Source: Sinohyriopsis cumingii (lineage: Eukaryota; Mollusca; Bivalvia; Unionida; Unionidae). From it: 64,000 nt of DNA. Shown here in pieces: positions 34,899-47,251 of this stretch. The position numbers and the translations under genes were made by a program. The stretch is taken from assembly GCA_028554795.2 (NCBI GenBank), contig CM068828.1, positions 8,501,814 through 8,565,813 of the forward strand. Direction: 5' to 3'. Positions within the stretch are counted from its first letter, which is position 1, and the number at the start of each line of letters is the position of its first letter. The notes under the pieces are model-generated. The model made no database searches and was not told where the DNA came from. It saw only the letters and a program-made list of their open reading frames with translations.

Positions 34899-35215
34899 TA
34901 CCATTTTTAAATTTTACAGAGTTTCCTTCTATTATATTTGAACAGGTTTTTCATCTGCTCGTACAACATTTGGTTAACTGAGCCTGTCATTCAATCAAGT
35001 CAAATTTAGATCGGGTAAGAATTTGTTTCAAATTATTGGATTGTCTCTTACTATTAATAGTTGTCCTTTCTTGAAGACTTTTTGATTTTATCACTGCGTT
35101 TGAGTAATTGTTCATTTGTTCCTACCATCGGTATGATGTTTGTATTCTGTGGATTATATTTTGTGATTAAATGAATTCCTTTTGATGATGGATTTATGTT
35201 TTCACGGTTATTTCC
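34899..35215 (-). mobile_element. PLE linker remnant (between RT and endonuclease), copy 1
   Basis: The minus strand encodes NNLKQILTRSKF, matching the PLE 'N-L-[RK]-x-I-L-V-R-[AS]-K-[LF]' motif after the reverse transcriptase. Upstream of it is HLITKYNPQNTNIIPMV, and downstream KTCSNIIEGNSVKF, equivalent to the Cys-rich C-K-T-C-x-x-I region before the endonuclease. Several frame interruptions are present. The reverse transcriptase core itself is absent; the element stops near the SINE. Confidence 0.62.
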
Positions 35216-35283
35216 CTTGCTCGGTCATTTTCTTTCTTTTCTTTAATTACAACCTATATATTTTGCAAACATACATACATACA

Positions 35284-35489
35284 TTGGCCGAGTGGTCTAA
35301 AGCGCTCTCCGTTACGGATCACTGCCATCTCATCTCTGTCTGCGTGGGTTCGAGTCTCGGATTCGGCTAATGTGGGTATGTGAGAAAGCTTGCCAGTAGC
35401 TTCTCGTGGGTCGGTGGTTCTTTCCGGGGTTTTCCCGGGTTCTTCCTCCACCATTAATACTGGCCGCCATGTATAGCCAATCGCGTGCT
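35284..35489 (+). mobile_element. SINE family 2, 3'-truncated at duplication junction (copy 1)
   Basis: A Leu/Ser-tRNA-like head (ttggccgagtggtctaaagc, B box gggttcgagtctc) and the family body run to 'caatcgcgtgct', where copy 2 of the large repeat begins. Confidence 0.9.
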
Positions 35490-35678
35490 AAGCATTAACA
35501 AACTCAGTGACATGTTTCAAACATTTTACTTTACATATATTTGTTTGTTTTGTTTCTATTTATGTGCAATTATAATCCGATTCTTAATAAATTTGGAGTT
35601 TGTCCTTTAAATTAATGGTTAAAACTTTTACAGCAGTTTCTAACCAGTTTCAAATATGTTTAAATTTAATTATAATAG

Positions 35679-35742
<64 letters not shown>

Positions 35743-36302
35743 TGACTCTTTTTTCTCTCTTTTCTCCACGAAATGAAAAATAACTACCTATATCAGGCAG
35801 ATAAAAGTACCAAGTTCGTTCAAATCATGTAAAACATTAAATATATATGTGTTGTGCTGTTCAATGGTCAGTAATAACTCTGTGCAATTTCTGTACCTGT
35901 TACCTTTTAGACATTTGTATGTAAAATAGTATATGTTCCAGGATTTTTTATTAAACAATGTCGAAAATGTCTCAAATCAATCTAAAATAAAAAAAAAATT
36001 AATATCCAAGTATATACTGAGTAATTTACTTACAAATATCTAGAATATGACGTCAAAACAATTATGTAGCCAGATTAGAAAGCTGATAAGTAAACAACCT
36101 TGGTATGTGTCTAATACACGAAGTACACCGAACACGCTTCATTTTGTAGCTTGAAAAACTGACTTCACTAACCACAATGCGTACATATGGGCTATAGAAG
36201 CGCAGTTAACGGTGCGATTCTAATATAGTTCTCCAGGGACACTGATAGGAGGAAGATATATGTATATAGAAATGTACCAATAATCATGTTTCAATTTTTA
36301 TA

Positions 36303-36565
36303 AAGAATTAGCCTGATTTATTATGGTCTGGATGTAGAGTACGGATGAAATACAGCTAATTTTCTTCAGTTAAAGATTCATTATTAGTTAATATTTTATA
36401 TAAGGGAAAGACTTTGAAGTGTCCTCCTGAACAGTTATGTATATGTTTATTGACTTTTAATAACCTGAGTTCTTCTGTTTTTGGTTGCTGTCTATGTAAT
36501 GTCATTCTCTTTCTTAGTTCACGTTTCGTCTGACCTATGCAAAAAGCTTCACACCTCACAAACAA
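36303..36565 (-). mobile_element. PLE GIY-YIG endonuclease remnant, copy 2
   Basis: The 69-residue frame at 36356-36565 translates identically to copy 1. Confidence 0.72.
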
Positions 36566-39500
36566 TAATGCCTAAATCCCATTTCTTGAGTTTGACGAGT
36601 GTAAAAGGCTTCACACCTCACACATAAATACGTAAATCTCATTTCTTGAATTCGACCCATGTAAAAGGCTTCACACCCGACACATTAATGCATAAATCCC
36701 ATTTCTTGAGTTTGACGAGTGTAAAAGGCTTCACACCTCACACATAAATACGTAAATCTCATTTCTTGAATTCGACCCATGTAAAAGGCTTCACACCCGA
36801 CACATTAATGCATAAATCCCATTTCTTGAGTTTGACGAGTGTAAAAGGCTTCACACCTCACACATAAATACGTAAATCTCATTTCTTGAATTCGACCCAT
36901 GTAAAAGGCTTCACACCCGACACATTAATGCATAAATCCAATTTCTTGAGTTTGACGAGTGTAAAAGGCTTCACACCTCACACATAAATACGTAAATCTC
37001 ATTTCTTGAATTCGACCCATGTAAAAGGCTTCACACCCGACACATTAATGCATAAATCCCATTTCTTGAGTTTGACGAGTGTAAAAGGCTTCACACCTCA
37101 CACATAAATACGTAAATCTCATTTCTTGAATTCGACCCATGTAAAAGGCTTCACACCCGACACATTAATGCATAAATCCCATTTCTTGAGTTTGACGAGT
37201 GTAAAAGGCTTCACACCTCACACATAAATACGTAAATCTCATTTCTTGAATTCGACCCATGTAAAAGGCTTCACACCCGACACATTAATGCATAAATCCC
37301 ATTCCTTGAGTTTGACGAGTGTAAAAGGCTTCACACCTCACACATAAATACGTAAATCTCATTTCTTGAATTCGACCCATGTAAAAGGCTTCACACCCGA
37401 CACATTAATGCATAAATCCCATTTCTTGAGTTTGACGAGTGTAAAAGGCTTCACACCTCACACATAAATACGTAAATCTCATTTCTTGAATTCGACCCAT
37501 GTAAAAGGCTTCACACCCGACACATTAATGCATAAATCCCATTTCTTGAGTTTGACGAGTGTAAAAGGCTTCACACCTCACACATAAATACGTAAATCTC
37601 ATTTCTTGAATTCGACCCATGTAAAAGGCTTCACACCCGACACATTAATGCATAAATCCCATTTCTTGAGTTTGACGAGTGTAAAAGGCTTCACACCTCA
37701 CACATAAATACGTAAATCTCATTTCTTGAATTCGACCCATGTAAAAGGCTTCACACCCGACACATTAATGCATAAATCCCATTTCTTGAGTTTGACGAGT
37801 GTAAAAGGCTTCACACCTCACACATAAATACGTAAATCTCATTTCTTGAATTCGACCCATGTAAAAGGCTTCACACCCGACACATTAATGCATAAATCCC
37901 ATTTCTTGAGTTTGACGAGTGTAAAAGGCTTCACACCTCACACATAAATACGTAAATCTCATTTCTTGAATTCGACCCATGTAAAAGGCTTCACACCCGA
38001 CACATTAATGCATAAATCCCATTTCTTGAATTTGACCTGTGTTAAAGGCTTCACATCTCACACATAATGCATAAATCCCATTTCTTTAATTTGACCCGTT
38101 TAAAAGGCTTCACACCTAACCCATATTAATGCATAACTACCACTTCTTGAATTTGACCGGTGTAAAAGGTTTCACACCACACGCACATTAATGCATAAAT
38201 CCCATTTATTGAATTTGACATGTGCAAAAGGCATCACACCTGACACATAACAATGCATAAATCCCATTTCTTGAATTTGACATGTGCAAAAGGCATCACA
38301 CCTGACACATAACAATGCATAAATCCCATTTCTTGAATTTGTCCTGTGTAAATAGCTTCACACCTGACACATAATAATGCATGAATCCCATTTCTTGAAT
38401 TTGACAAGTGTAAAAGGCTTCACACGTCACACATAATGCATAAATCCCATTTCTTGAATTTGACAAGTGTAAAAGGCTTCACACGTCACACATAATGCAT
38501 AAATCCCATTTCTTGAATTTGACAAGTGTAAAAGGCTTCACACGTCACACATAATGCATAAATCCCATTTCTTGAATTTGTCCTCTGTAAATAGCTTCAC
38601 ACCTGACACATAATAATGCATAAATCCCATTTCTTGAATTTGACAAGTGTAAAAGGCTTCACACGTCACACATAATGCATAAATCCCATTTCTTGAATTT
38701 GACAAGTGTAAAAGGCTTCACACGTCACACATAATGCATAAATCCCATTTCTTGAATTTGACAAGTGTAAAAGGCTTCACACGTCACATAATGCATAAAT
38801 CCCATTTCTTGAATTTGACAAGTGTAAAAGGTTTCACACGTCACACATAATGCATAAATCCCATTTCTTGAATTTGTCCTCTGTAAATAGCTTCACACCT
38901 GACACATAATAATGCATAAATCCCATTTCTTGAATTTGACAAGTGTTAAAGGCTTCACACGTCACACATAATGCATAAATCCCATTTCTTGAATTTGACA
39001 AGTGTAAAAGGCTTCACACGTCACACATAATGCATAAATCCCATTTCTTGAATTTGACAAGTGTAAAAGGCTTCACACGTCACACATAATGCATAAATCC
39101 CATTTCTTGAATTTGACAAGTGTAAAAGGCTTCACACGTCACACATAATTCATAAATCCCACTTCATGAATTTTACCTATGTTAAAGACTACACACCTGA
39201 CACATATTTATGCATAAGTCCCATTTCTTGAATTTCACCTGTGTAAAAGGCTTCACAACTGACACAACTTAATGTATAAATCAAATTTCTTGAACTTGAC
39301 CTGTGATAAAGACATCACACCTGACACATATTAATACATAAATCCCATTTCTTGAATCTGACCTGTGTAAAAAGCTTCACATCTCACACATAATGTATAA
39401 ATCCCATTTCTTGAATTTTACCTATGTAAAAGGATTCACACCTCACACATATTAATGAAAAATCCCATTTTTTTAATTCGACCCGTTTAAAAGGCTTTAA

Positions 39501-39590
39501 ACATTACACATATTAATGCATAAATCCCATTTCTTGAATCTGACCTGTGTAAAGGTCTTCACACCTCACAAATATTAATGCATACGTCAC
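36548..39590. repeat. PLE-derived satellite array, copy 2
   Basis: Twelve A/B dimers (to about 38020), then diverged monomers. It includes a monomer group (gtttaaaaggcttcacacct, ttgaccggtgtaaaaggttt) that copy 1 lacks. Confidence 0.93.
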
Positions 39591-39630
39591 ATTTTTTTAA
39601 ATTGCAATTCATGTTGCATTTAACTTTAAA

Positions 39631-39947
39631 TACCATTTTTAAATTTTACAGAGTTTCCTTCTATTATATTTGAACAGGTTTTTCATCTGCTCGTACAACA
39701 TTTGGTTAACTGAGCCTGTCATTCAATCAAGTCAAATTTAGATCGGGTAAGAATTTGTTTCAAATTATTGGATTGTCTCTTACTATTAATAGTTGTCCTT
39801 TCTTGAAGACTTTTTGATTTTATCACTGCGTTTGAGTAATTGTTCATTTGTTCCTACCATCGGTATGATGTTTGTATTCTGTGGATTATATTTTGTGATT
39901 AAATGAATTCCTTTTGATGATGGATTTATGTTTTCACGGTTATTTCC
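39631..39947 (-). mobile_element. PLE linker remnant, copy 2
   Basis: Same motifs as copy 1, at an offset of 4732 bases. Confidence 0.62.
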
Positions 39948-40015
39948 CTTGCTCGGTCATTTTCTTTCTTTTCTTTAATTACAACCTATATATTTTGCAA
40001 ACATACATACATACA

Positions 40016-40221
40016 TTGGCCGAGTGGTCTAAAGCGCTCTCCGTTACGGATCACTGCCATCTCATCTCTGTCTGCGTGGGTTCGAGTCTCGGATTCGGCT
40101 AATGTGGGTATGTGAGAAAGCTTGCCAGTAGCTTCTCGTGGGTCGGTGGTTCTTTCCGGGGTTTTCCCGGGTTCTTCCTCCACCATTAATACTGGCCGCC
40201 ATGTATAGCCAATCGCGTGCT
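40016..40221 (+). mobile_element. SINE family 2, 3'-truncated at duplication junction (copy 2)
   Basis: No difference seen from the preceding copy; cut at the same base by the start of copy 3. Confidence 0.9.
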
Positions 40222-40410
40222 AAGCATTAACAAACTCAGTGACATGTTTCAAACATTTTACTTTACATATATTTGTTTGTTTTGTTTCTATTTATGTGCA
40301 ATTATAATCCGATTCTTAATAAATTTGGAGTTTGTCCTTTAAATTAATGGTTAAAACTTTTACAGCAGTTTCTAACCAGTTTCAAATATGTTTAAATTTA
40401 ATTATAATAG

Positions 40411-40456
<46 letters not shown>

Positions 40457-41015
40457 TGACTCTTTTTTCTCTCTTTTCTCCACGAAATGAAAAATAACTA
40501 CCTATATCAGGCAGATAAAAGTACCAAGTTCGTTCAAATCATGTAAAACATTAAATATATATGTGTTGTGCTGTTCAATGGTCAGTAATAACTCTGTGCA
40601 ATTTCTGTACCTGTTACCTTTTAGACATTTGTATGTAAAATAGTATATGTTCCAGGATTTTTTATTAAACAATGTCGAAAATGTCTCAAATCAATCTAAA
40701 ATAATAAAAAAATTAATATCCAAGTATATACTGAGTAATTTACTTACAAATATCTAGAATATGACGTCAAAACAATTATGTAGCCAGATTAGAAAGCTGA
40801 TAAGTAAACAACCTTGGTATGTGTCTAATACACGAAGTACACCGAACACGCTTCATTTTGTAGCTTGAAAAACTGACTTCACTAACCACAATGCGTACAT
40901 ATGGGCTATAGAAGCGCAGTTAACGGTGCGATTCTAATATAGTTCTCCAGGGACACTGATAGGAGGAAGATATATGTATATAGAAATGTACCAATAATCA
41001 TGTTTCAATTTTTAT

Positions 41016-41279
41016 AAAGAATTAGCCTGATTTATTATGGTCTGGATGTAGAGTACGGATGAAATACAGCTAATTTTCTTCAGTTAAAGATTCATTATTA
41101 GTTAATATTTTATATAAGGGAAAGACTTTGAAGTGTCCTCCTGAACAGTTATGTATATGTTTATTGACTTTTAATAACCTGAGTTCTTCTGTTTTTGGTT
41201 GCTGTCTATGTAATGTCATTCTCTTTCTTAGTTCACGTTTCGTCTGACCTATGCAAAAAGCTTCACACCTCACAAACAA
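41016..41279 (-). mobile_element. PLE GIY-YIG endonuclease remnant, copy 3
   Basis: The 69-residue frame at 41070-41279 translates identically to copies 1 and 2. Confidence 0.72.
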
Positions 41280-44200
41280 TAATGCCTAAATCCCATTTCT
41301 TGAGTTTGACGAGTGTAAAAGGCTTCACACCTCACACATAAATACGTAAATCTCATTTCTTGAATTCGACCCATGTAAAAGGCTTCACACCCGACACATT
41401 AATGCATAAATCCCATTTCTTGAGTTTGACGAGTGTAAAAGGCTTCACACCTCACACATAAATACGTAAATCTCATTTCTTGAATTCGACCCATGTAAAA
41501 GGCTTCACACCCGACACATTAATGCATAAATCCCATTTCTTGAGTTTGACGAGTGTAAAAGGCTTCACACCTCACACATAAATACGTAAATCTCATTTCT
41601 TGAATTCGACCCATGTAAAAGGCTTCACACCCGACACATTAATGCATAAATCCCATTTCTTGAGTTTGACGAGTGTAAAAGGCTTCACACCTCACACATA
41701 AATACGTAAATCTCATTTCTTGAATTCGACCCATGTAAAAGGCTTCACACCCGACACATTAATGCATAAATCCCATTTCTTGAGTTTGACGAGTGTAAAA
41801 GGCTTCACACCTCACACATAAATACGTAAATCTCATTTCTTGAATTCGACCCATGTAAAAGGCTTCACACCCGACACATTAATGCATAAATCCCATTTCT
41901 TGAGTTTGACGAGTGTAAAAGGCTTCACACCTCACACATAAATACGTAAATCTCATTTCTTGAATTCGACCCATGTAAAAGGCTTCACACCCGACACATT
42001 AATGCATAAATCCCATTTCTTGAGTTTGACGAGTGCAAAAGGCTTCACACCTCACACATAAATACGTAAATCTCATTTCTTGAATTCGACCCATGTAAAA
42101 GGCTTCACACCCGACACATTAATACATAAATCCCATTTCTTGAGTTTGACGAGTGTAAAAGGCTTCACACCTCACACATAAATACGTAAATCTCATTTCT
42201 TGAATTCGACCCATGTAAAAGGCTTCACACCCGACACATTAATGCATAAATCCCATTTCTTGAGTTTGACGAGTGTAAAAGGCTTCACACCTCACACATA
42301 AATACGTAAATCTCATTTCTTGAATTCGACCCATGTAAAAGGCTTCACACCCGACACATTAATGCATAAATCCCATTTCTTGAGTTTGACGAGTGTAAAA
42401 GGCTTCACACCTCACACATAAATACGTAAATCTCATTTCTTGAATTCGACCCATGTAAAAGGCTTCACACCCGACACATTAATGCATAAATCCCATTCCT
42501 TGAGTTTGACGAGTGTAAAAGGCTTCACACCTCACACATAAATACGTAAATCTCATTTCTTGAATTCGACCCATGTAAAAGGCTTCACACCCGACACATT
42601 AATGCATAAATCCCATTTCTTGAGTTTGACGAGTGTAAAAGGCTTCACACCTCACACATAAATACGTAAATCTCATTTCTTGAATTCGACCCATGTAAAA
42701 GGCTTCACACCCGACACATTAATGCATAAATCCCATTTCTTGAGTTTGACGAGTGTAAAAGGCTTCACACCTCACACATAAATACGTAAATCTCATTTCT
42801 TGAATTCGACCCATGTAAAAGGCTTCACACCCGACACATTAATGCATAAATCCCATTTCTTGAGTTTGACGAGTGTAAAAGGCTTCACACCTCACACATA
42901 AATACGTAAATCTCATTTCTTGAATTCGACCCATGTAAAAGGCTTCACACCCGACACATTAATGCATAAATCCCATTTCTTGAGTTTGACGAGTGTAAAA
43001 GGCTTCACACCTCACACATAAATACGTAAATTTCATTTCTTGAATTCGACCCATGTAAAAGGCTTCACACCCGACACATTAATGCATAAATCCCATTTCT
43101 TGAGTTTGACGAGTGTAAAAGGCTTCACACCTCACACATAAATACGTAAATCTCATTTCTTGAATTCGACCCATGTAAAAGGCTTCACACCCGACACATT
43201 AATGCATAAATCCCATTTCTTGAATTTGACCTGTGTTAAAGGCTTCACATCTCACACATAATGCATAAATCCCATTTCTTTAATTTGACCCGTTTAAAAC
43301 GCTTCACACCTAACCCATATTAATGCATAACTACCACTTCTTGAATTTGACCGGTGTAAAAGGTTTCACACCACACGCACATTAATGCATAAATCCCATT
43401 TATTGAATTTGACATGTGCAAAAGGCATCACACCTGACACATAACAATGCATAAATCCCATTTCTTGAATTTGACATGTGCAAAAGGCATCACACCTGAC
43501 ACATAACAATGCATAAATCCCATTTCTTGAATTTGTCCTGTGTAAATAGCTTCACACCTGACACATAATAATGCATGAATCCCATTTCTTGAATTTGACA
43601 AGTGTAAAAGGCTTCACACGTCACACATAATGCATAAATCCCATTTCTTGAATTTGACAAGTGTAAAAGGCTTCACACGTCACACATAATGCATAAATCC
43701 CATTTCTTGAATTTGACAAGTGTAAAAGGCTTCACACGTCACACATAATGCATAAATCCCATTTCTTGAATTTGTCCTCTGTAAATAGCTTCACACCTGA
43801 CACATAATAATGCATAAATCCCATTTCTTGAATTTGACAAGTGTAAAAGGCTTCACACGTCACACATAATGCATAAATCCCATTTCTTGAATTTGACAAG
43901 TGTAAAAGGCTTCACACGTCACACATAATGCATAAATCCCATTTCTTGAATTTGACAAGTGTAAAAGGCTTCACACGTCACATAATGCATAAATCCCATT
44001 TCTTGAATTTGACAAGTGTAAAAGGCTTCACACGTCACACATAATGCATAAATCCCATTTCTTGAATTTGTCCTCTGTAAATAGCTTCACACCTGACACA
44101 TAATAATGCATAAATCCCATTTCTTGAATTTGACAAGTGTTAAAGGCTTCACACGTCACACATAATGCATAAATCCCATTTCTTGAATTTGACAAGTGTA

Positions 44201-44902
44201 AAAGGCTTCACACGTCACACATAATGCATAAATCCCATTTCTTGAATTTGACAAGTGTAAAAGGCTTCACACGTCACACATAATGCATAAATCCCATTTC
44301 TTGAATTTGACAAGTGTAAAAGGCTTCACACGTCACACATAATGCATAAATCCCATTTCTTGAATTTGATAAGTGTAAAAGGCTTCACACGTCACACATA
44401 ATGCATAAATCCCATTTCTTGAATTTGACAAGTGTAAAAGGCTTCACACGTCATACATAATTCATAAATCCCACTTCATGAATTTTACCTATGTTAAAGA
44501 CTTCACACCTGACACATATTTATGCATAAGTCCCATTTCTTGAATTTCACCTGTGTAAAAGGCTTCACAACTGACACAACTTAATGTATAAATCAAATTT
44601 CTTGAACTTGACCTGTGTAAAAGACATCACACCTGACACATATTAATACATAAATCCCATTTCTTGAATCTGACCTGTGTAAAAAGCTTCACATCTCACA
44701 CATAATGTATAAATCCCATTTCTTGAATTTTACCTATGTAAAAGGATTCACACCTCACACATATTAATGAAAAATCCCATTTTTTTAATTCGACCCGTTT
44801 AAAAGGCTTTAAACATTACACATATTAATGCATAAATCCCATTTCTTGAATCTGACCTGTGTAAAGGTCTTCACACCTCACAAATATTAATGCATACGTC
44901 AC
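41262..44902. repeat. PLE-derived satellite array, copy 3
   Basis: Sixteen A/B dimers (to about 43213), then diverged monomers. It is the longest of the three, with two extra 58-bp monomers near the right end compared with copy 2. Confidence 0.93.
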
Positions 44903-44942
44903 ATTTTTTTAAATTGCAATTCATGTTGCATTTAACTTTAAA

Positions 44943-45259
44943 TACCATTTTTAAATTTTACAGAGTTTCCTTCTATTATATTTGAACAGGTTTTTCATCT
45001 GCTCGTACAACATTTGGTTAACTGAGCCTGTCATTCAATCAAGTCAAATTTAGATCGGGTAAGAATTTGTTTCAAATTATTGGATTGTCTCTTACTATTA
45101 ATAGTTGTCCTTTCTTGAAGACTTTTTGATTTTATCACTGCGTTTGAGTAATTGTTCATTTGTTCCTACCATCGGTATGATGTTTGTATTCTGTGGATTA
45201 TATTTTGTGATTAAATGAATTCCTTTTGATGATGGATTTATGTTTTCACGGTTATTTCC
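44943..45259 (-). mobile_element. PLE linker remnant, copy 3
   Basis: Same motifs as copy 1, at an offset of 10044 bases. Confidence 0.62.
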
Positions 45260-45327
45260 CTTGCTCGGTCATTTTCTTTCTTTTCTTTAATTACAACCTA
45301 TATATTTTGCAAACATACATACATACA

Positions 45328-45570
45328 TTGGCCGAGTGGTCTAAAGCGCTCTCCGTTACGGATCACTGCCATCTCATCTCTGTCTGCGTGGGTTCGAGTC
45401 TCGGATTCGGCTAATGTGGGTATGTGAGAAAGCTTGCCAGTAGCTTCTCGTGGGTCGGTGGTTCTTTCCGGGGTTTTCCCGGGTTCTTCCTCCACCATTA
45501 ATACTGGCCGCCATGTATAGCCAATCGCGTGCTGAAAAATGGCGTTAAGCCCTACAACAACAACAACAAC
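45328..45570 (+). mobile_element. SINE family 2, full-length
   Basis: Head, body and complete tail (gctgaaaaatggcgttaagc, then CAA units). It follows and precedes ACATACATAC runs, so its target-site duplication cannot be set exactly. It is the source copy whose 5' and middle parts were carried into copies 1 and 2. Confidence 0.92.
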
Positions 45571-45584
45571 ATACATACATACAT

Positions 45585-45623
<39 letters not shown>

Positions 45624-45680
45624 CATGCATACATAGGTACGTACGTACGTACATACATACATACAGATAGACAGACAGAC
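45571..45680. repeat. Compound microsatellite (CATA, CA, GTAC, GACA)
   Basis: A run of CATA units, then CA units, GTAC units and ACAG units follows the SINE tail directly. Confidence 0.92.
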
Positions 45681-45924
45681 ATAAGAAAACCCATTTTCAC
45701 AGGTTTATAAAAATCTACTTTGTTAGTATCCCTGTCATTGCTATTAGAATACGTAATTGACTCATACATCTGGTAATTTGATCATAATTTATTGCACAAG
45801 GTTTATTATTTGTGATATCTATTTAACTGTATAAGCAAGTGGTACCCTCCGTTATGCAGATTGCGTATACTGTTCCGAACAGTCAGTTCTGACCGGGTTT
45901 TGACAGCCACATTGCTTTAACCCT

Positions 45925-46880
45925 TGGGTAGGGTAGATGAGTACATGAGTCACTAGGATTGGTAAGTATATGCAGTACATGCCATGGACAGTAGGATAGA
46001 TGAATACGCGCTGTATTTGCCATGGTCAGTAGTGTACATCAATCAATACATGTGTGTGAGTGTGTGTGTGTGTGTGTGTGTGATTTGGATTTTTAACGTA
46101 GCTTCAACATCTTTCCAGTCATATCGCTACGATGTCTGCAATATCGCTACGATGTCTGCAATGTGGCAGTTTATAGTGATGTCTAGCACTGGGGCATAAT
46201 GCCGCAGACATGTAGCATGATGTCCCACCCAGTCACATTATCCTGACACCGGGCCGACCAGTCCTAACACTAACCTCTTAATGCTGAGCGCCAAGCGAAG
46301 CAGCTGTTAGTACCATTTTTGTAAGTCTTTGGTATGACTCGGCCGGGGATCGAACCCACGACCTCCCGCATCCGAGGCGGACGCTCTAACCACTAGGCCA
46401 CCGGAGCGGTCAATCAATACATGTTGCATGTATCATTTTCATTTGGGTAGGTGAGTACATGCTGTGTGTATCGTGGTCGGTAGGGTACATCAGTAAATCT
46501 TCCATTCGTCAGAGTCATTAGGGAATGTGAGTAACTGCTGTATGTGCAATTGTCATTATTGTAGATAAATACGTGCTGTGTGCCATGGTCAGTAGGGTAG
46601 ATGAGTACGTGCTGTTTGTATCATGGTCATTAGGGTAGATGAGTACGTGCTGTGTGTGCCAGGGTCATTAGAGTAGATGAGTACGTGCTGTTTGTGCCAT
46701 AGTCAGTCGTGTAGATGGGGATGTGATGTTTGTGTCATGGTCTTTAGGGTAGATGAGTACATGATGTGTGCCATGGTCATTAGGGTAGATGAGTAGATGC
46801 TGTGTGCCATGGTTATTACGGAAGATGAGTACATGCTGTTTGTGTCATGGTCATTGGGGTAAGTGATTACACGCTGCATG
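45925..46880. repeat. Degenerate 36-40-bp minisatellite, split by a SINE
   Basis: 'gggtagatgagtacatgctg' with 'tgtgtgccatggtcatta' repeats at least twelve times with many changes, on both sides of the SINE at 46052-46411. The units left of the insertion are fewer and more diverged. Confidence 0.8.
46052..46411 (-). mobile_element. tRNA-derived SINE, family 1, copy C (full length)
   Basis: Minus strand, starting gaccgctccggtggcctagt, with A box 'tggttagagcg' and B box 'gggttcgatcccc', the family body, and a 3' (CA)n tail seen as (GT)n at 46052-46081. The flanks 'caatcaatacatgt' at 46040-46053 and 46411-46424 form a clean target-site duplication inside the minisatellite. Confidence 0.93.
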
Positions 46881-47194
46881 TTTAGCACTGTATTTATTGT
46901 AGAACACTGACCTTTTTAAATTTATTTGGTGTTTGTAAATCAAAGTACGGGAACGCAGTCAATGACAATTAATAACGAAGAAGACGAAAATATATTTTCC
47001 AAATTAACACTTTCTACCTACAGTCAATTTACTTTTAATTCATGTAAGTTTTATTTTTATTTACGTAGCAACCGTCTGTGTTGGATGACCTGTTCACAAG
47101 TAATGTGATATGACCTTAATGCCGGTCTATTTCAGGTGCAGGAAACTGAACAGACATTAAGTAACATTAAAAGTATTAAGTCAAATTTTGAATA

Positions 47195-47251
<57 letters not shown>

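Larger units (their letters stand above)
31551..35487. repeat. Large tandem duplication, copy 1 (about 3.94 kb)
   Basis: The block starts 'ctaagcattaacaaactc' and runs through an (AT)n tract (31742-31798), about 550 bases of unrecognised unique sequence, a PLE endonuclease piece, a satellite array, a PLE linker piece and most of a SINE, ending 'caatcgcgtg'. The next copy begins at once. Outside the satellite and microsatellite I see only isolated differences between copies, so the event looks recent, or the copies have been homogenised. Confidence 0.95.
35488..40219. repeat. Large tandem duplication, copy 2 (about 4.73 kb)
   Basis: Same content and order as copy 1. It is longer because the satellite has 12 dimers and a longer diverged-monomer block. 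The junction with copy 1 joins SINE sequence (cgcgtgct) to 'aagcattaac', sharing the two bases CT. Confidence 0.95.
40220..45533. repeat. Large tandem duplication, copy 3 (about 5.31 kb)
   Basis: Same content again, with 16 dimers. At its right end the SINE continues past the junction point into its intact 3' tail, so this edge is the ancestral one. Copies 2 and 3 share a satellite variant (cattccttgag) six dimers from the end of each dimer block, which makes them sisters. Confidence 0.95.

Noticed and set aside
45298-45654. Minus-strand open frame of 118 codons
   Set aside because: It is antisense to a SINE and then runs through CATA/CA microsatellites.
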